From positions 1-64,000 of the forward strand of contig PRDJ01000001.1 of NCBI GenBank assembly GCA_003345555.1: a DNA stretch of 64,000 bases, read 5' to 3'. Shown piece after piece: positions 49,775 through 58,917 of this stretch; the first letter of the stretch is position 1, and each line of letters starts with the position of its first letter. Under the pieces are notes generated by a model. It did not search any database. It was not told where the DNA came from and saw only the letters and a program-made list of their open reading frames with translations. Source of the stretch: Candidatus Thorarchaeota archaeon. Lineage in GTDB: Archaea > Asgardarchaeota > Thorarchaeia > Thorarchaeales > Thorarchaeaceae. Made by a program: the position numbers and the translations under genes.

Positions 49775-50335
49775 ATGAGTAGCACATACGACAGACTGTA
49801 CAAGGTCGTGGTACTTGGTGAGGGCGCTGTAGGGAAGACTGCGATCGTGACCCGATTCTCGCACGGATTCTTCAGGACCGATTACAAGACGACTATTGGT
49901 TCTCAGTTCGCCGTGAAGAACTTAGACATCAAGACCAAGGACAATAGAAGGCTCACTGTCAAGTTACAGATTTGGGACGTAGCGGGCCAGTCGCGTTTCC
50001 AGATTCTCCGGCCGATGTATTATCGGGGCGCCAGTGGTGGTATTCTCGTATATGACGTGAGCAGGCGTCGCACGTTCATAGTGCTGCAAGAGTGGCTGGA
50101 TGAGCTTCAGAAGGCCATCAACAAGAAGATACCTCTCGTGCTCGTTGCTAACAAGACCGACCTTCCAGACCGCGTTGTTACACCGGCTGAGGGCAGGGAA
50201 TTCGCCGACAAGCAGGGTATGCCCTACGTGGAATCATCTGCCAAGACTGGTGAAGGTGTCGTCGACATATTCGAGGAGTTGGCGAAGACTCTGGTTGAAG
50301 AGCATAGTCACGAAGACGAGGCCGCAACAATGTAA
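49775..50335 (+). CDS. Ras/Rab-like small GTPase
   Basis: 186 aa, the size of eukaryotic Ras-superfamily proteins. All G motifs are present: G1 GEGAVGKT (residue 15 on), switch I TTIGSQF, G3 WDVAGQSRF with the catalytic Gln, G4 NKTD, G5 ESSAKT. The effector region YKTTIGSQFAVKNLDI resembles Rab/Rap types. The C terminus (HSHEDEAATM) lacks a prenylation Cys, so it is not lipid-anchored like most Rabs. Asgard archaea encode many such GTPases. No regulator gene is recognisable next to it. Confidence 0.92.
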   Translation: MSSTYDRLYKVVVLGEGAVGKTAIVTRFSHGFFRTDYKTTIGSQFAVKNLDIKTKDNRRLTVKLQIWDVAGQSRFQILRPMYYRGASGGILVYDVSRRRTFIVLQEWLDELQKAINKKIPLVLVANKTDLPDRVVTPAEGREFADKQGMPYVESSAKTGEGVVDIFEELAKTLVEEHSHEDEAATM

Positions 50336-50411
50336 TGCGCGCCCAATTCGTTATCCATAATGACCTCACAGTCAGGAATATCAGATGCTCTCTTACGAGT
50401 GATTCTCGACA

Positions 50412-51017
50412 ATGACGAAGCCTGACGAATATTACGCTGCCAACGTATTTCCTCCTCTTGCATGGGCGCTCGAACTCTATTTCAAGCAGGGGCGTCGTTC
50501 AAAGGAGACACCGGTGGTTGAGATTGCATTTTCTGCAGGAGAGCACAAGGCGGCGCTCCGTACGCAGGGACAGCACGAAATCGTGGTCTGGTTCTCCAAG
50601 CAGGAAGTCTTTCTGAGACCTCGGTGTACTTATGACAAGGACTGCAAATTCATGGGGCCGCGGATTAATGCCCGGGACAGAGAGGCCGTCAAGGCGCTGC
50701 CGTGGGACAAGACAGATCAAACCAAGTTCTTCAAGCCAACTCGTGACTGGGTGCTCAAGTTGAATCTCGATTTCACGACCTTGGTTAGGGCTCTGGTGAC
50801 TGTCTGTGACAGGATGGTGACCATTCCACTTACAACACGCTACGGTAAGACCTTCGACAAGTTCGATGATTACCGTCGTCACAAATGGCCGGAGGATGCG
50901 ACCCCTGACAACAAGTCTCGCCTTCTTGAGGAAGTGCTCTTGAGGGTGGCATTCTGGTTCCAGACAGCAGCTGATGTCGGGGCACTGAAAAAGGCTCAGG
51001 CCAATCAACATTCATAA
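50412..51017 (+). CDS. Soluble protein of unknown function
   Basis: 201 aa. Mixed alpha/beta with notable segments YYAANVFPPLAWALELYFKQ, VVWFSKQEVFLRPRCTYDKD (two Cys five residues apart with CKFMG) and a helical C terminus. It begins 76 bases after the GTPase gene in the same direction and may be co-transcribed. I do not recognise a family. Confidence 0.6.
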   Translation: MTKPDEYYAANVFPPLAWALELYFKQGRRSKETPVVEIAFSAGEHKAALRTQGQHEIVVWFSKQEVFLRPRCTYDKDCKFMGPRINARDREAVKALPWDKTDQTKFFKPTRDWVLKLNLDFTTLVRALVTVCDRMVTIPLTTRYGKTFDKFDDYRRHKWPEDATPDNKSRLLEEVLLRVAFWFQTAADVGALKKAQANQHS

Positions 51018-51061
51018 GACTGCCTCTTCCAGAACGACAGTAGACGACCTGTGGGATACCC

Positions 51062-52183
51062 ATGATAATTGGTTTGCTTGTCAACCCAATAGCCGGAATG
51101 GGCGGGCGTGTCGGACTGAAGGGAACTGACGGAGTCGTCGACGAGGCAGTACGGAGAGGCGCGACACAGGTCGCTCCCGGTCGTGCTCTCGAATTCCTGG
51201 TGACTCTTTCTTCCTTGAAGCTCTCGGGTGTTGAGCTGATTACATGCCCCGGAGCAATGGGCGCGGAAATCTGCAAACGTGCTGGCATCAAGCACAAGGC
51301 AATCAACATCAGACTGGGACCGAAGACCACCGCCAAGGACACCATTCGTTGCGTCAGAGCCTTGTATGAATCAGCAGTGCGGCTGTTGGTGTTCGTGGGA
51401 GGAGACGGCACTGCAAGAGATATTCTAGATGCAGTGAAGGAAGGGAATTTGTCAGACCTACTTGTTCTCGGTGTTCCGTCGGGTGTCAAGATGTATAGTG
51501 GAGTCTTCGTTGTCAACCCCAGTGACGCAGCCGAAGTTGTCAGGCTGGTGAATGAAGGCGCGACGGGTACCACTGAATTTGAGATAATGGATGCTGATGA
51601 AGCCGCGATAAGGCAGGACAAGTTCATGGTCCAGCTGTACGGCTATCTCACAGGACCATCGGTCCCAGCTCGGTTTCAAGGATCGAAGCAAGTAAGCCCA
51701 GAGACCGTGGATGAGCACGAGGCGCAAGAGGCCATAGCAAAATACGTTATTGATACGATGCCTCAAGGACAGGCTCTCATACTAGGCCCAGGAACTACCA
51801 TCAAGGCTCTCGCAGACCTTCTCAGAATCAAGAAGACCACACTTGGTGTGGACCTCTTTCACGAGGGCATTGTGTATAACGATGTCAATGAGTCGAAGAT
51901 ACTTGAAGTCGTGAAGGACTTTGCGAAGGCGTGGATTGTCGTGTCTCCTATAGGTCACCAAGGCGTTCTCTTCGGTCGAGGCAATCAACAAATCAGCCCG
52001 CACATAATCCAACGCATAGGCCGCGACAACATACGCGTTCTCTGCACCGCCTCCAAGCTGACAGGAATTGAAGGTGGCACCTTGAAAGTAGACACCGGCG
52101 ACCCTGAAGTAGACAAGCTTCTGCGAGGGTACATAAGGGTCGTTACTGACTATAGTGAAATGCGTCTAGTGAAGATAGAGTGA
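51062..52183 (+). CDS. ATP-NAD kinase-like protein (COG3199 type)
   Basis: 373 aa. The N terminus GLLVNPIAGMGGRVGLKGTD and the kinase motif LLVFVGGDGTARDILDAV define the NAD-kinase/AcoX superfamily; the following VLGVPSGVKMYSGVF and the C-terminal LILGPGTTIKALADLL are typical of the COG3199 branch. The branch is predicted to phosphorylate NAD or a related nucleotide, but activity is established for few members. Confidence 0.82.
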   Translation: MIIGLLVNPIAGMGGRVGLKGTDGVVDEAVRRGATQVAPGRALEFLVTLSSLKLSGVELITCPGAMGAEICKRAGIKHKAINIRLGPKTTAKDTIRCVRALYESAVRLLVFVGGDGTARDILDAVKEGNLSDLLVLGVPSGVKMYSGVFVVNPSDAAEVVRLVNEGATGTTEFEIMDADEAAIRQDKFMVQLYGYLTGPSVPARFQGSKQVSPETVDEHEAQEAIAKYVIDTMPQGQALILGPGTTIKALADLLRIKKTTLGVDLFHEGIVYNDVNESKILEVVKDFAKAWIVVSPIGHQGVLFGRGNQQISPHIIQRIGRDNIRVLCTASKLTGIEGGTLKVDTGDPEVDKLLRGYIRVVTDYSEMRLVKIE

Positions 52184-52226
52184 AGACTCTGACACTCTCT
52201 AATCGAGATCAATAGAGATACTCGCC

Positions 52227-53594
52227 CTATTTCGTGACTTCCCGCAGGCATTCCTCGAACACTTCGAGGACCTTGTCCACCTGTTCCTCCGTGATTGTAA
52301 GAGGTGGCTTGAACTTGATCACGTTTCTGAGGTCGTACCCCCAAGGTGACAGACTAGGCATGTTGTAGTCGAATATCACTCCGCGCTTCCAGCCCTCTTC
52401 GATGAAATTGTTAGCTGCTTCTACAGCAGGAGTCTTGCTCTTCGGGTCCTCAACCAGCTCAACTCCCTTGTAGAGTCCTGGACAACGCACGTCTCCGATA
52501 ATCGGATACTTTTCCTGAAGCTCCAAGATGCCCTTCTTGAATTTCTCGCCAAGTATCTTGCTCCTCTGTAGCAGTTTCTTCCTCTTAATTATCTCGATGT
52601 TCACGAGAGATGCTGCAAACATGACTGGATTGGAGCCGAATGTGGAGTGCTCTTCGGACTCAGTGAATCCGACGATGTCTCCGCGCGTAAGTATGGCGCC
52701 CATGGGAACTCCCCCGGCAATTGCCTTGGTCAAGCACATGACATCTGGACGCATGTTGTGCAAATCCGAGGCGCACCATTCTCCAACTCTGCCAAAGGCG
52801 GTCTGCGCTTCGTCGAATATGAGCAGTGCATCAATCTCCTCGCATATCTCCTTGAGCGCCTTCAGGTACTGAGTGTGAGCTTCGATGTGCCCTCCGGGTC
52901 CGCTTATTGGCTCAAGAAGGATTCCTGCCACGGGGCCAGTCACACCGTGCTTGATTGTCTCCTTCACAAACTCTGCGCAGACCCCTGTGCAGTCCTCCTT
53001 TTCCCTATCGTGACCAAGGTAACACCTGTAACAATATGGGTAAGGGACTTTCACGAAATGCTCTCTTCCAAAGCCGGGGAAGCGCGTGGCTGTAGGCATG
53101 TACGCGCTAGCAGCCATCGTTCCCAGAGAGGCCCCGTGGTAAGCACGCCAAGTGGTGATGAATGTATCCGCGCCTTTCTTGCGCAGCATTGCCACTTTCA
53201 TGGCCGTTTCGACTGCTGCTCCTCCTCCCATGTTGTTGAAGCTCGCACGCGGCATCTTGAACAGCTTCGTGAGTTCGTTCAATAGCTTGAGCCTCGGTAC
53301 AGTTGGAAAACCATACCTCACGTGAGAAAGGCGAGACATCTGAAGAGCCGCCACGTAGGCAATGTCAGGATCACAGAAGCCAATATTCAATGTCCAAGCT
53401 TGGGATGTGCAGTCAATGTACTTGTTACCCTTGAGGTCCTTGATGACAGCTCCACCCGGTTCTCCTTCAAACATTACCTTGTCTTTGAGCGGAGTAAGCG
53501 AGTGTTCCTCTGCTTCCTTGATTTCTCCATCCGTGATATGGGATATCATTTGTTCGATTTCGCCTTCGGTCAAGGTGACCGGCTTGAGCTTCAT
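52227..53594 (-). CDS. Class III aminotransferase
   Basis: 455 aa. Fold type I class III features: MGGGAAVETAMKVAMLRKK, WRAYHGASLGTMAAS, ALLIFDEAQTAFGRVGEWCA, and the PLP lysine in MCLTKAIAGGVPMGAIL, then STFGSNPVMFAASL. The family includes acetylornithine, ornithine and 4-aminobutyrate transaminases. A four-Cys patch (YCYRCYLGHDREKEDCTGVC) in the middle is notable and resembles that in some archaeal leucine/methionine racemase-like and GABA-transaminase-like members. Substrate not assigned. Confidence 0.88.
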   Translation of the reverse strand: MKLKPVTLTEGEIEQMISHITDGEIKEAEEHSLTPLKDKVMFEGEPGGAVIKDLKGNKYIDCTSQAWTLNIGFCDPDIAYVAALQMSRLSHVRYGFPTVPRLKLLNELTKLFKMPRASFNNMGGGAAVETAMKVAMLRKKGADTFITTWRAYHGASLGTMAASAYMPTATRFPGFGREHFVKVPYPYCYRCYLGHDREKEDCTGVCAEFVKETIKHGVTGPVAGILLEPISGPGGHIEAHTQYLKALKEICEEIDALLIFDEAQTAFGRVGEWCASDLHNMRPDVMCLTKAIAGGVPMGAILTRGDIVGFTESEEHSTFGSNPVMFAASLVNIEIIKRKKLLQRSKILGEKFKKGILELQEKYPIIGDVRCPGLYKGVELVEDPKSKTPAVEAANNFIEEGWKRGVIFDYNMPSLSPWGYDLRNVIKFKPPLTITEEQVDKVLEVFEECLREVTK

Positions 53595-53693
53595 CGAATA
53601 TTCCTCCTGAATGCCAACCTTCCATTGAGCTCGTTACCGATTATTAACTCTGATGGGCGGCCTCAGCACCGAATGCGACACACTCGTTCAGAC

Positions 53694-54698
53694 TCATGTG
53701 CCAGCTTCATACCACCTCTTCAAGACTCTCATTGCTCTCAAGGTCACCCATTTTGATGGCTGACCCTTCGTTTCAATGTTACAGAGCATCTTGCTATTGT
53801 AGGTGTTCTTGAGGAGGCACCGGCCGTCAGGTCTTCGTGCCTGCTCGACCAAGTCAATTGCGTCTTTCATTCTTGCGTCGTGAACGCCTAGGCTAGTCAG
53901 CACGTCAAGAACCTCAAGCGCGTCTGACTGATAGAACAGAGGAAAGCCAAATCGTTTCCAGCCTTCCTTGTCCTTGCGCTCGCCCTTCGGTCCACGGAGG
54001 TACTTGTAGACCCGATTAGTGAGAATGGACTCCGTCTCTTCCTCAATGATTTTGTGGACATCCTTTGACCTCTTGTTCATGGGAATTGTAGATAGGGCCT
54101 TGAGGACTTTCACGGCCCCCATGTAGCAATTGACAGGGAATACTCCTGCTATATTGATTGGATAGCTGCGGCATCGCCAGCCATAGTCCTTGCTGGAGTG
54201 ATCCCCAACAAGGAAGTCTATCAGCTTCTTGGTATGAGCATCGTCCAAATAACCGAAGTGTATCAGATAGTACAGGATGTTTCCGTCAAAGCAGCAGCCA
54301 TCTGTTACTGTACTAGCTTTTCCTTTCTCTGTTTTTGGCGGAGTAACCCCGAAGTGGCCCGAATTGCGCTGGAATGAGAACATGAACTCGAAGGCACGAC
54401 GAATGGCAGGTGTCGAGTCCGCTCCGAGCTCGGCGAGAATGAGGAGGGTGTGTGTTGTGGCTGTGTATTTGGGAAGGTACATGCTTTCCTTCTTGCCCCA
54501 GTAACCCTCGGCCTTCTGTGCTCCCAGGATTGTCTTAACACAGGGCGACTGCATTATTGCTCGCTGTGCAGAGACAACCTGCGGGTCTGTCCGGGTCTTG
54601 TCCTTCAGATCTTGAAGCGCCCAGAACCTCACACTGGGATTGTCCTCAGACAGCAGCCAGTCTATGACTTCTTTGTCAGCCACTCCTTCTGGATTCAT
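53694..54698 (-). CDS. Alpha/alpha-toroid protein (terpene cyclase/prenyltransferase-like fold)
   Basis: 334 aa, all-helical. Repeats of the toroid type are visible, such as KAEGYWGKKESMYLPKYTAT, FMFSFQRNSGHFG and RRPDGRCLL, which correspond to the QW-like turns of squalene-cyclase and prenyltransferase-beta folds. The catalytic DXDD of squalene-hopene cyclases is not seen, so enzyme activity is doubtful. CCFDGNILYYLIHFGYLDD lies where a metal or substrate site might be. Similar proteins are often annotated loosely as nitrogen-fixation or cyclase-like. Confidence 0.6.
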   Translation of the reverse strand: MNPEGVADKEVIDWLLSEDNPSVRFWALQDLKDKTRTDPQVVSAQRAIMQSPCVKTILGAQKAEGYWGKKESMYLPKYTATTHTLLILAELGADSTPAIRRAFEFMFSFQRNSGHFGVTPPKTEKGKASTVTDGCCFDGNILYYLIHFGYLDDAHTKKLIDFLVGDHSSKDYGWRCRSYPINIAGVFPVNCYMGAVKVLKALSTIPMNKRSKDVHKIIEEETESILTNRVYKYLRGPKGERKDKEGWKRFGFPLFYQSDALEVLDVLTSLGVHDARMKDAIDLVEQARRPDGRCLLKNTYNSKMLCNIETKGQPSKWVTLRAMRVLKRWYEAGT

Positions 54699-54787
54699 GT
54701 GTGCTCACCAAACTCCTCTAGTGTGGGCCAAGTCTCACTAATATTCTGCTTGGTTTGCGCGATGTCTTAAGAAATGAGGATACAGGG

Positions 54788-54820
54788 CCTAGGCTCATAG
54801 TAGACACCCACGAGCCTAGG
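54788..54820. repeat. 9-base perfect inverted repeat between RLP and toroid genes
   Basis: CCTAGGCTC (54788-54796) and GAGCCTAGG (54812-54820) with a 15-base loop. On the minus strand it follows the RuBisCO-like gene by 44 bases and precedes the next gene by 90, so it may be a 3' hairpin of one or an operator of the other. CCTAGG is itself a palindrome in both arms. Confidence 0.45.
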
Positions 54821-54863
54821 TCGGTTTTAGGGAGCTAACAGTACAGTGCTGGTTACTCCAAGA

Positions 54864-56180
54864 CTATAGCTCGAACCCTGTCTTGCCGCTACCATAAGTC
54901 TCCATAGCGACTCTCAGTTCCTCATGGTCGGTTGCGTACTGGCTGACTGGTATTCCTTTCATCTTCGCGTCAATTGCTTGTCTGAATGCAGTTGCACCAG
55001 CACGGGGTCCCTTGGGATGAGCATGTATTGCTCCACCAGAGCCGATCACGATATCCGGTCCTAGATCATTCATGACTTCCTCGACCATACCCTGCGATAT
55101 TCCCCCGCTAGGCATTGGAGCCGTCTGGTCGATGTGGAGCAGCGGCATGACCATCTCGTGCGCCATTCCGAGGTATCTCTCCTTGAGTATAGGCGCCTTA
55201 CCATAAGGTGCAGGGAAGACAGTTATGTCTGAACCACAGATTCTTGGCAGCTTGCCGATCACCAAGTTCGAGGACATCCCTGTTATGGGCGATTCATAGA
55301 GTGCGCCTGCAATATCCATGTGTGCCAATACAGGAACCTTCACTGATGGATCCTCACAGATGTGTTGGAAGACCGAATAGCCCACGGCTAGGAAATTCAC
55401 CATGAGCGCATTTGCCCCCCACTCCTGTGCCTTCTCTGCATTCTCGAAGATTTGCGGCACACTGTCTGTTATATTGGCAGTGTAGAGAGTCTTCTCTCCC
55501 TTCTCTGCATCAGCCCTGTCGGCTGCTTCCATGAAGAGAGGAACGCGTTCGGCCAGACTGTTGAATCTAGGATTGGCCAGGAGTTCGTCATCCTTGATAA
55601 TGTCTGCTCCGCCTGCCGCGGCCTCGTAGAAGAGGCCTGCTCCCATCTTTGCTGAGGGATAGACACAAGGCTTAATCATGTTGTTCAGTAACGGCCTGTC
55701 TTTCACTCCTGTGAGCTTCCTTAGACCCTTGATACCGAATTTGGGGCCCTTGAATGATTTCAGCCAGCTCTTGGGGAAGCGAAGGTCTAGGCACTTTATT
55801 CGCCCGCCCATACTGATATTGCCTACTACCGTACTGAGTAGCATGGGAATCTGCGGTCCGAAATTCTCGTGCGGGAAAGCCACCTGTATGATATACTCAC
55901 GACGTTCCAAGTCCTTGGGCAGGCTGTACTCATGATACGGCACTTCGTAGATTCCGATTACCTTGGCAATGTGCCTCTTGCGGACCTCGACAGTTTCACC
56001 GGGTACGGGAATCCAAGTTCCCGTGCTCTGCTCCACTGCAGCAGCCCACGCAAGGTCTCTCGCATCGAACATAGGTGGGATGCCGACGTAATATGTTCCG
56101 ATTACGTACTTTTCGATGTCTATGCCATCGGGCAGTGCGTCAGGTAACGCCTCGAGCGGTGTTCTTTCCATACTCATCAA
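54864..56180 (-). CDS. RuBisCO-like protein (form IV)
   Basis: 438 aa, RuBisCO large-subunit fold. The metal and carbamate site is kept: LLNNMIKP with K170 (K175 in spinach numbering) and GADIIKDDE with K196, D198 and E199 (K201, D203, E204); N121 in VVGNISMGG matches N123. Key RuBisCO residues are changed: K177 is C172, the H294-R295 pair reads D-I (HMDIAGALY), and the loop 6 region is SDITVFPAPYGKAP. It should therefore enolise a RuBP-like phosphosugar without CO2 fixation, as form IV proteins do. Its substrate is unknown. It is divergent from fhs, across 121 bases. Confidence 0.85.
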   Translation of the reverse strand: MMSMERTPLEALPDALPDGIDIEKYVIGTYYVGIPPMFDARDLAWAAAVEQSTGTWIPVPGETVEVRKRHIAKVIGIYEVPYHEYSLPKDLERREYIIQVAFPHENFGPQIPMLLSTVVGNISMGGRIKCLDLRFPKSWLKSFKGPKFGIKGLRKLTGVKDRPLLNNMIKPCVYPSAKMGAGLFYEAAAGGADIIKDDELLANPRFNSLAERVPLFMEAADRADAEKGEKTLYTANITDSVPQIFENAEKAQEWGANALMVNFLAVGYSVFQHICEDPSVKVPVLAHMDIAGALYESPITGMSSNLVIGKLPRICGSDITVFPAPYGKAPILKERYLGMAHEMVMPLLHIDQTAPMPSGGISQGMVEEVMNDLGPDIVIGSGGAIHAHPKGPRAGATAFRQAIDAKMKGIPVSQYATDHEELRVAMETYGSGKTGFEL

Positions 56181-56246
56181 ACCTGAATAGCAATAGAGCG
56201 GGCCGTCTTATTTTCTTTTGGAACGACATTAGTCTCATTGACATTC

Positions 56247-56252
56247 TTTATC
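56247..56252 (+). promoter_or_regulatory. Putative TATA box of fhs
   Basis: TTTATC in the context ATTCTTTATCTAG, about 50 bases before the GTG start of fhs, which gives a leader of about 25 bases. Confidence 0.4.
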
Positions 56253-56301
56253 TAGGGATGAAAATCGTTATGGCGCAATAACATACGGACAGTGCAGTAT
56301 C

Positions 56302-57897
56302 GTGATTCCTATCGCAGATGTCGCTCAGAAGGCTGGCGTATCGCTCGAGTTTCTTGAACCATATGGCAAGTACATGGCAAAGATTGACCTTGGGATCAGG
56401 AAGGAGCTCGGTGAGCGAAAGGGTAAGCTCATTCTCGTGACAGCAACAACTCCTACTCCGGCCGGAGAGGGCAAGACCACGAACTCCATAGGGCTTTCCA
56501 TGTCTCTCAATGCTCTGGGCTACAAGGGTGTCGTAACCCTTAGAGAGCCCTCACTCGGTCCTGTGTTCGGCGTAAAGGGAGGTGCTGCGGGAGGCGGGAA
56601 GTCTCAGGTACTCCCATTCGAAAAGATCAATCTGCTCTTCACATCAGACTTCCCTGCTGTCTCTGCCGCTCACAATCTTCTCTCTGCGATGATTGACAAT
56701 CACATCCACCAAGGCAACCAGCTTGACATTGACCTGCGAAGAGTCTACTGGCCGCGGACCATTGACATGAATGACAGATCGTTGAGGAAAGTCACTGTCG
56801 GGCTTGGTGGAAAAGCAAATGGTTTCCCTCGTGAGGACACATTCGTCATTACTGCAGCATCCGAAATCATGGCCATTCTTGGACTGGCAGCTGATTACGA
56901 CGATCTCAAGGCGCGTCTTGGACGAGTGCTCGTCGGACGCACAGTGAAGCTAGATGAGGTTCATGCGAGCGACCTCAAGGCCGAGGGTGCGATGAGTGTT
57001 CTGCTACGAGATGCACTGATGCCCAACCTCGTTCAGACATCTGAGGGTACTCCCGCCCTGATACATGCTGGTCCTTTTGCCAACATTGCCCACGGCACGA
57101 ATTCTATCACGGCTATTGACGTTGCTCTGAGGTTGTTTGATTACGTGGTTGTCGAGGCCGGCTTCGGTGCTGACTTGGGGGCAGAGAAGTTCATCAACAT
57201 AGTCACTAGGATTGGCGGTTTCAGGGTTGATGCAGTTGTCGTTGTTACGTCAATCCGCGCGCTGATGGGTCATGGGGGTGGTGTCCTTGAGAAGGGCCTG
57301 GGAAACTTGGAGAAGCATATGGAGAACGTGAAGGCCTTTGGCCTGCCTGCTGTTATTGCACTCAACAAGTTCCCTGATGACAATGCTGACCAGATATCCA
57401 CACTGAGAGCTTTCTGTACGAAACGCGGTTGGAAGATGGAAGTTTCGGAAGTCTATGCCAAGGGCAGCGAGGGCGGCAAGGATTTGGCCAAGGCGGTCGT
57501 TGATGCTCTTGGTCAGAAAAGCAAGATTGCCTACACCTACGAGCTGGAAGATGACCTGAAGACCAAAATCAGTAAGGTTGCTACCAAGGTATACGGAGCG
57601 CGAGGGGTCGTTTATTCTGAGGATGCAGAGTCCGATATCAAGTCTCTCGAGAAGCGCGGATATGGAAAGCTGCCCATCTGCATTGCGAAGACGCAGTTCA
57701 GTCTTTCCGATAATCCAAAGCTATTAGGACGACCTACGGGATTTGATGTGTCTGTTAGGGGAGTAGACGTGAGTGCTGGAGCAGGTTTCGTTGTCGTCTA
57801 CATGGGTGACATAATGCTCATGCCAGGTTTGCCGAAGGAACCCGCAGCAGTCAATATGGGCTTGGATGAGAATGCCAACATACACGGAGTATTCTAG
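56302..57897 (+). CDS. fhs: Formate-tetrahydrofolate ligase
   Basis: 531 aa, GTG start. The ATP-binding loop TPTPAGEGKTTNSIGL, the folate segment SLGPVFGVKGGAAGGGKSQV and the later VVVTSIRALMGHGGG are diagnostic. The enzyme makes 10-formyl-THF from formate, ATP and THF. Most archaea use tetrahydromethanopterin and lack this bacterial-type gene, so its presence with folD and the gene at 58918 indicates a THF-based C1 module, probably acquired from bacteria. Confidence 0.94.
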   Translation: MIPIADVAQKAGVSLEFLEPYGKYMAKIDLGIRKELGERKGKLILVTATTPTPAGEGKTTNSIGLSMSLNALGYKGVVTLREPSLGPVFGVKGGAAGGGKSQVLPFEKINLLFTSDFPAVSAAHNLLSAMIDNHIHQGNQLDIDLRRVYWPRTIDMNDRSLRKVTVGLGGKANGFPREDTFVITAASEIMAILGLAADYDDLKARLGRVLVGRTVKLDEVHASDLKAEGAMSVLLRDALMPNLVQTSEGTPALIHAGPFANIAHGTNSITAIDVALRLFDYVVVEAGFGADLGAEKFINIVTRIGGFRVDAVVVVTSIRALMGHGGGVLEKGLGNLEKHMENVKAFGLPAVIALNKFPDDNADQISTLRAFCTKRGWKMEVSEVYAKGSEGGKDLAKAVVDALGQKSKIAYTYELEDDLKTKISKVATKVYGARGVVYSEDAESDIKSLEKRGYGKLPICIAKTQFSLSDNPKLLGRPTGFDVSVRGVDVSAGAGFVVVYMGDIMLMPGLPKEPAAVNMGLDENANIHGVF

Positions 57898-57908
57898 GTG
57901 ATGAATCC

Positions 57909-58844
57909 ATGACGACTATGGAGGCTACTGTAGAAACATTCTGTGAGGACCGGATTGTCAGTGGCAAGAAGCTGGCTGCACATATTGAGGCGGAAATCAT
58001 GCGGGAGATTGCTCGTCTTACAGAGATGAATGAGATACCGCCGAAACTTGTCACGGTTCAGGTCGGTGAGGACCCGGGCTCCACAATGTACGTCCGTATG
58101 AAACACAAGGCTTGCCAAAGAGTTGGTATTGCCTCGGGGCAGTTCAACCTCCCCGAGAACATTACAGAGGAAGAGCTAATCGAGGTGATACGCACCCTGA
58201 ACCGCGATGCTACAGTTCATGGCATACTTGTCCAACTTCCTCTGCCCAAGCATATCAATGAAGAACGAATTATCAGCACAATCGAGCCTACGAAGGATGT
58301 CGACGGTTTCTCTCCAACCAACATCTACCGACTCTTCTATGGCAGCGAGCTGCTCGGTGCTGCAACTCCCCAAGGCATCGTGACGATTCTCGATCATCTC
58401 TGCAGTCGACTGCAAGGAAAACATGCTGTCGTAGTTAACAGGTCGACAATCGTTGGGAAGCCTTTGATTCTAATGTTGCTGAACCGGGACCTCACAGTTA
58501 CGGTCTGCCATTCCAAGACGGTAGATCTCCCCTCGTTCACAAGGCAGGCTGATATCCTCATAACCGCTATTGGTCGTCGCAAATCGAAGGAAGACCCGTA
58601 CTTCATCACCGCTGACATGGTCAAGCAAGGGGCGATTGTGATTGATGTAGCTACTCCGAACGGCGATTGTGATCTCGAAGGCATGAAAGATAAGGTGGCA
58701 TTCATAACGCCGGTTCCGGGAGGAGTAGGTCCCATGACCATCACTATGCTGCTAAAGAACGTTCTCTCGGCCTACGCATTCGAAAGGGCAGCGACGAATG
58801 TCTTGACAAGTGATGCAATCGACTTGGGAACATACGCCAGTTGA
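57909..58844 (+). CDS. folD: Methylene-THF dehydrogenase/methenyl-THF cyclohydrolase
   Basis: 311 aa. Family motifs: VQVGEDPGSTMYVRMKHKAC (with the catalytic Lys region), ILVQLPLPKHINEERII, DVDGFSPTNIY, VVNRSTIVGKPLILML, and the C-terminal PVPGGVGPMTITMLLKN. FolD interconverts methylene-, methenyl- and formyl-THF with NAD(P). An extra 15-20 residues precede the usual start. It lies 11 bases after fhs. Confidence 0.94.
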   Translation: MTTMEATVETFCEDRIVSGKKLAAHIEAEIMREIARLTEMNEIPPKLVTVQVGEDPGSTMYVRMKHKACQRVGIASGQFNLPENITEEELIEVIRTLNRDATVHGILVQLPLPKHINEERIISTIEPTKDVDGFSPTNIYRLFYGSELLGAATPQGIVTILDHLCSRLQGKHAVVVNRSTIVGKPLILMLLNRDLTVTVCHSKTVDLPSFTRQADILITAIGRRKSKEDPYFITADMVKQGAIVIDVATPNGDCDLEGMKDKVAFITPVPGGVGPMTITMLLKNVLSAYAFERAATNVLTSDAIDLGTYAS

Positions 58845-58917
58845 GTCTCCGGGACAGCATGGTAGCCTGCCCAAACCTTTTTTGCCGGTTTCCCCAGCGT
58901 CCCCATCGGTGACAAGC

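Noticed and set aside
54864..56180. Form III (CO2-fixing) RuBisCO
   Set aside because: K177, H294 and R295 equivalents are replaced and loop 6 is not of the GKLEG type, so the protein fits form IV.
58810..58917. Upstream start for the formiminotransferase-cyclodeaminase
   Set aside because: It would overlap folD and add 36 residues with no family counterpart; the family N terminus begins at 58918.
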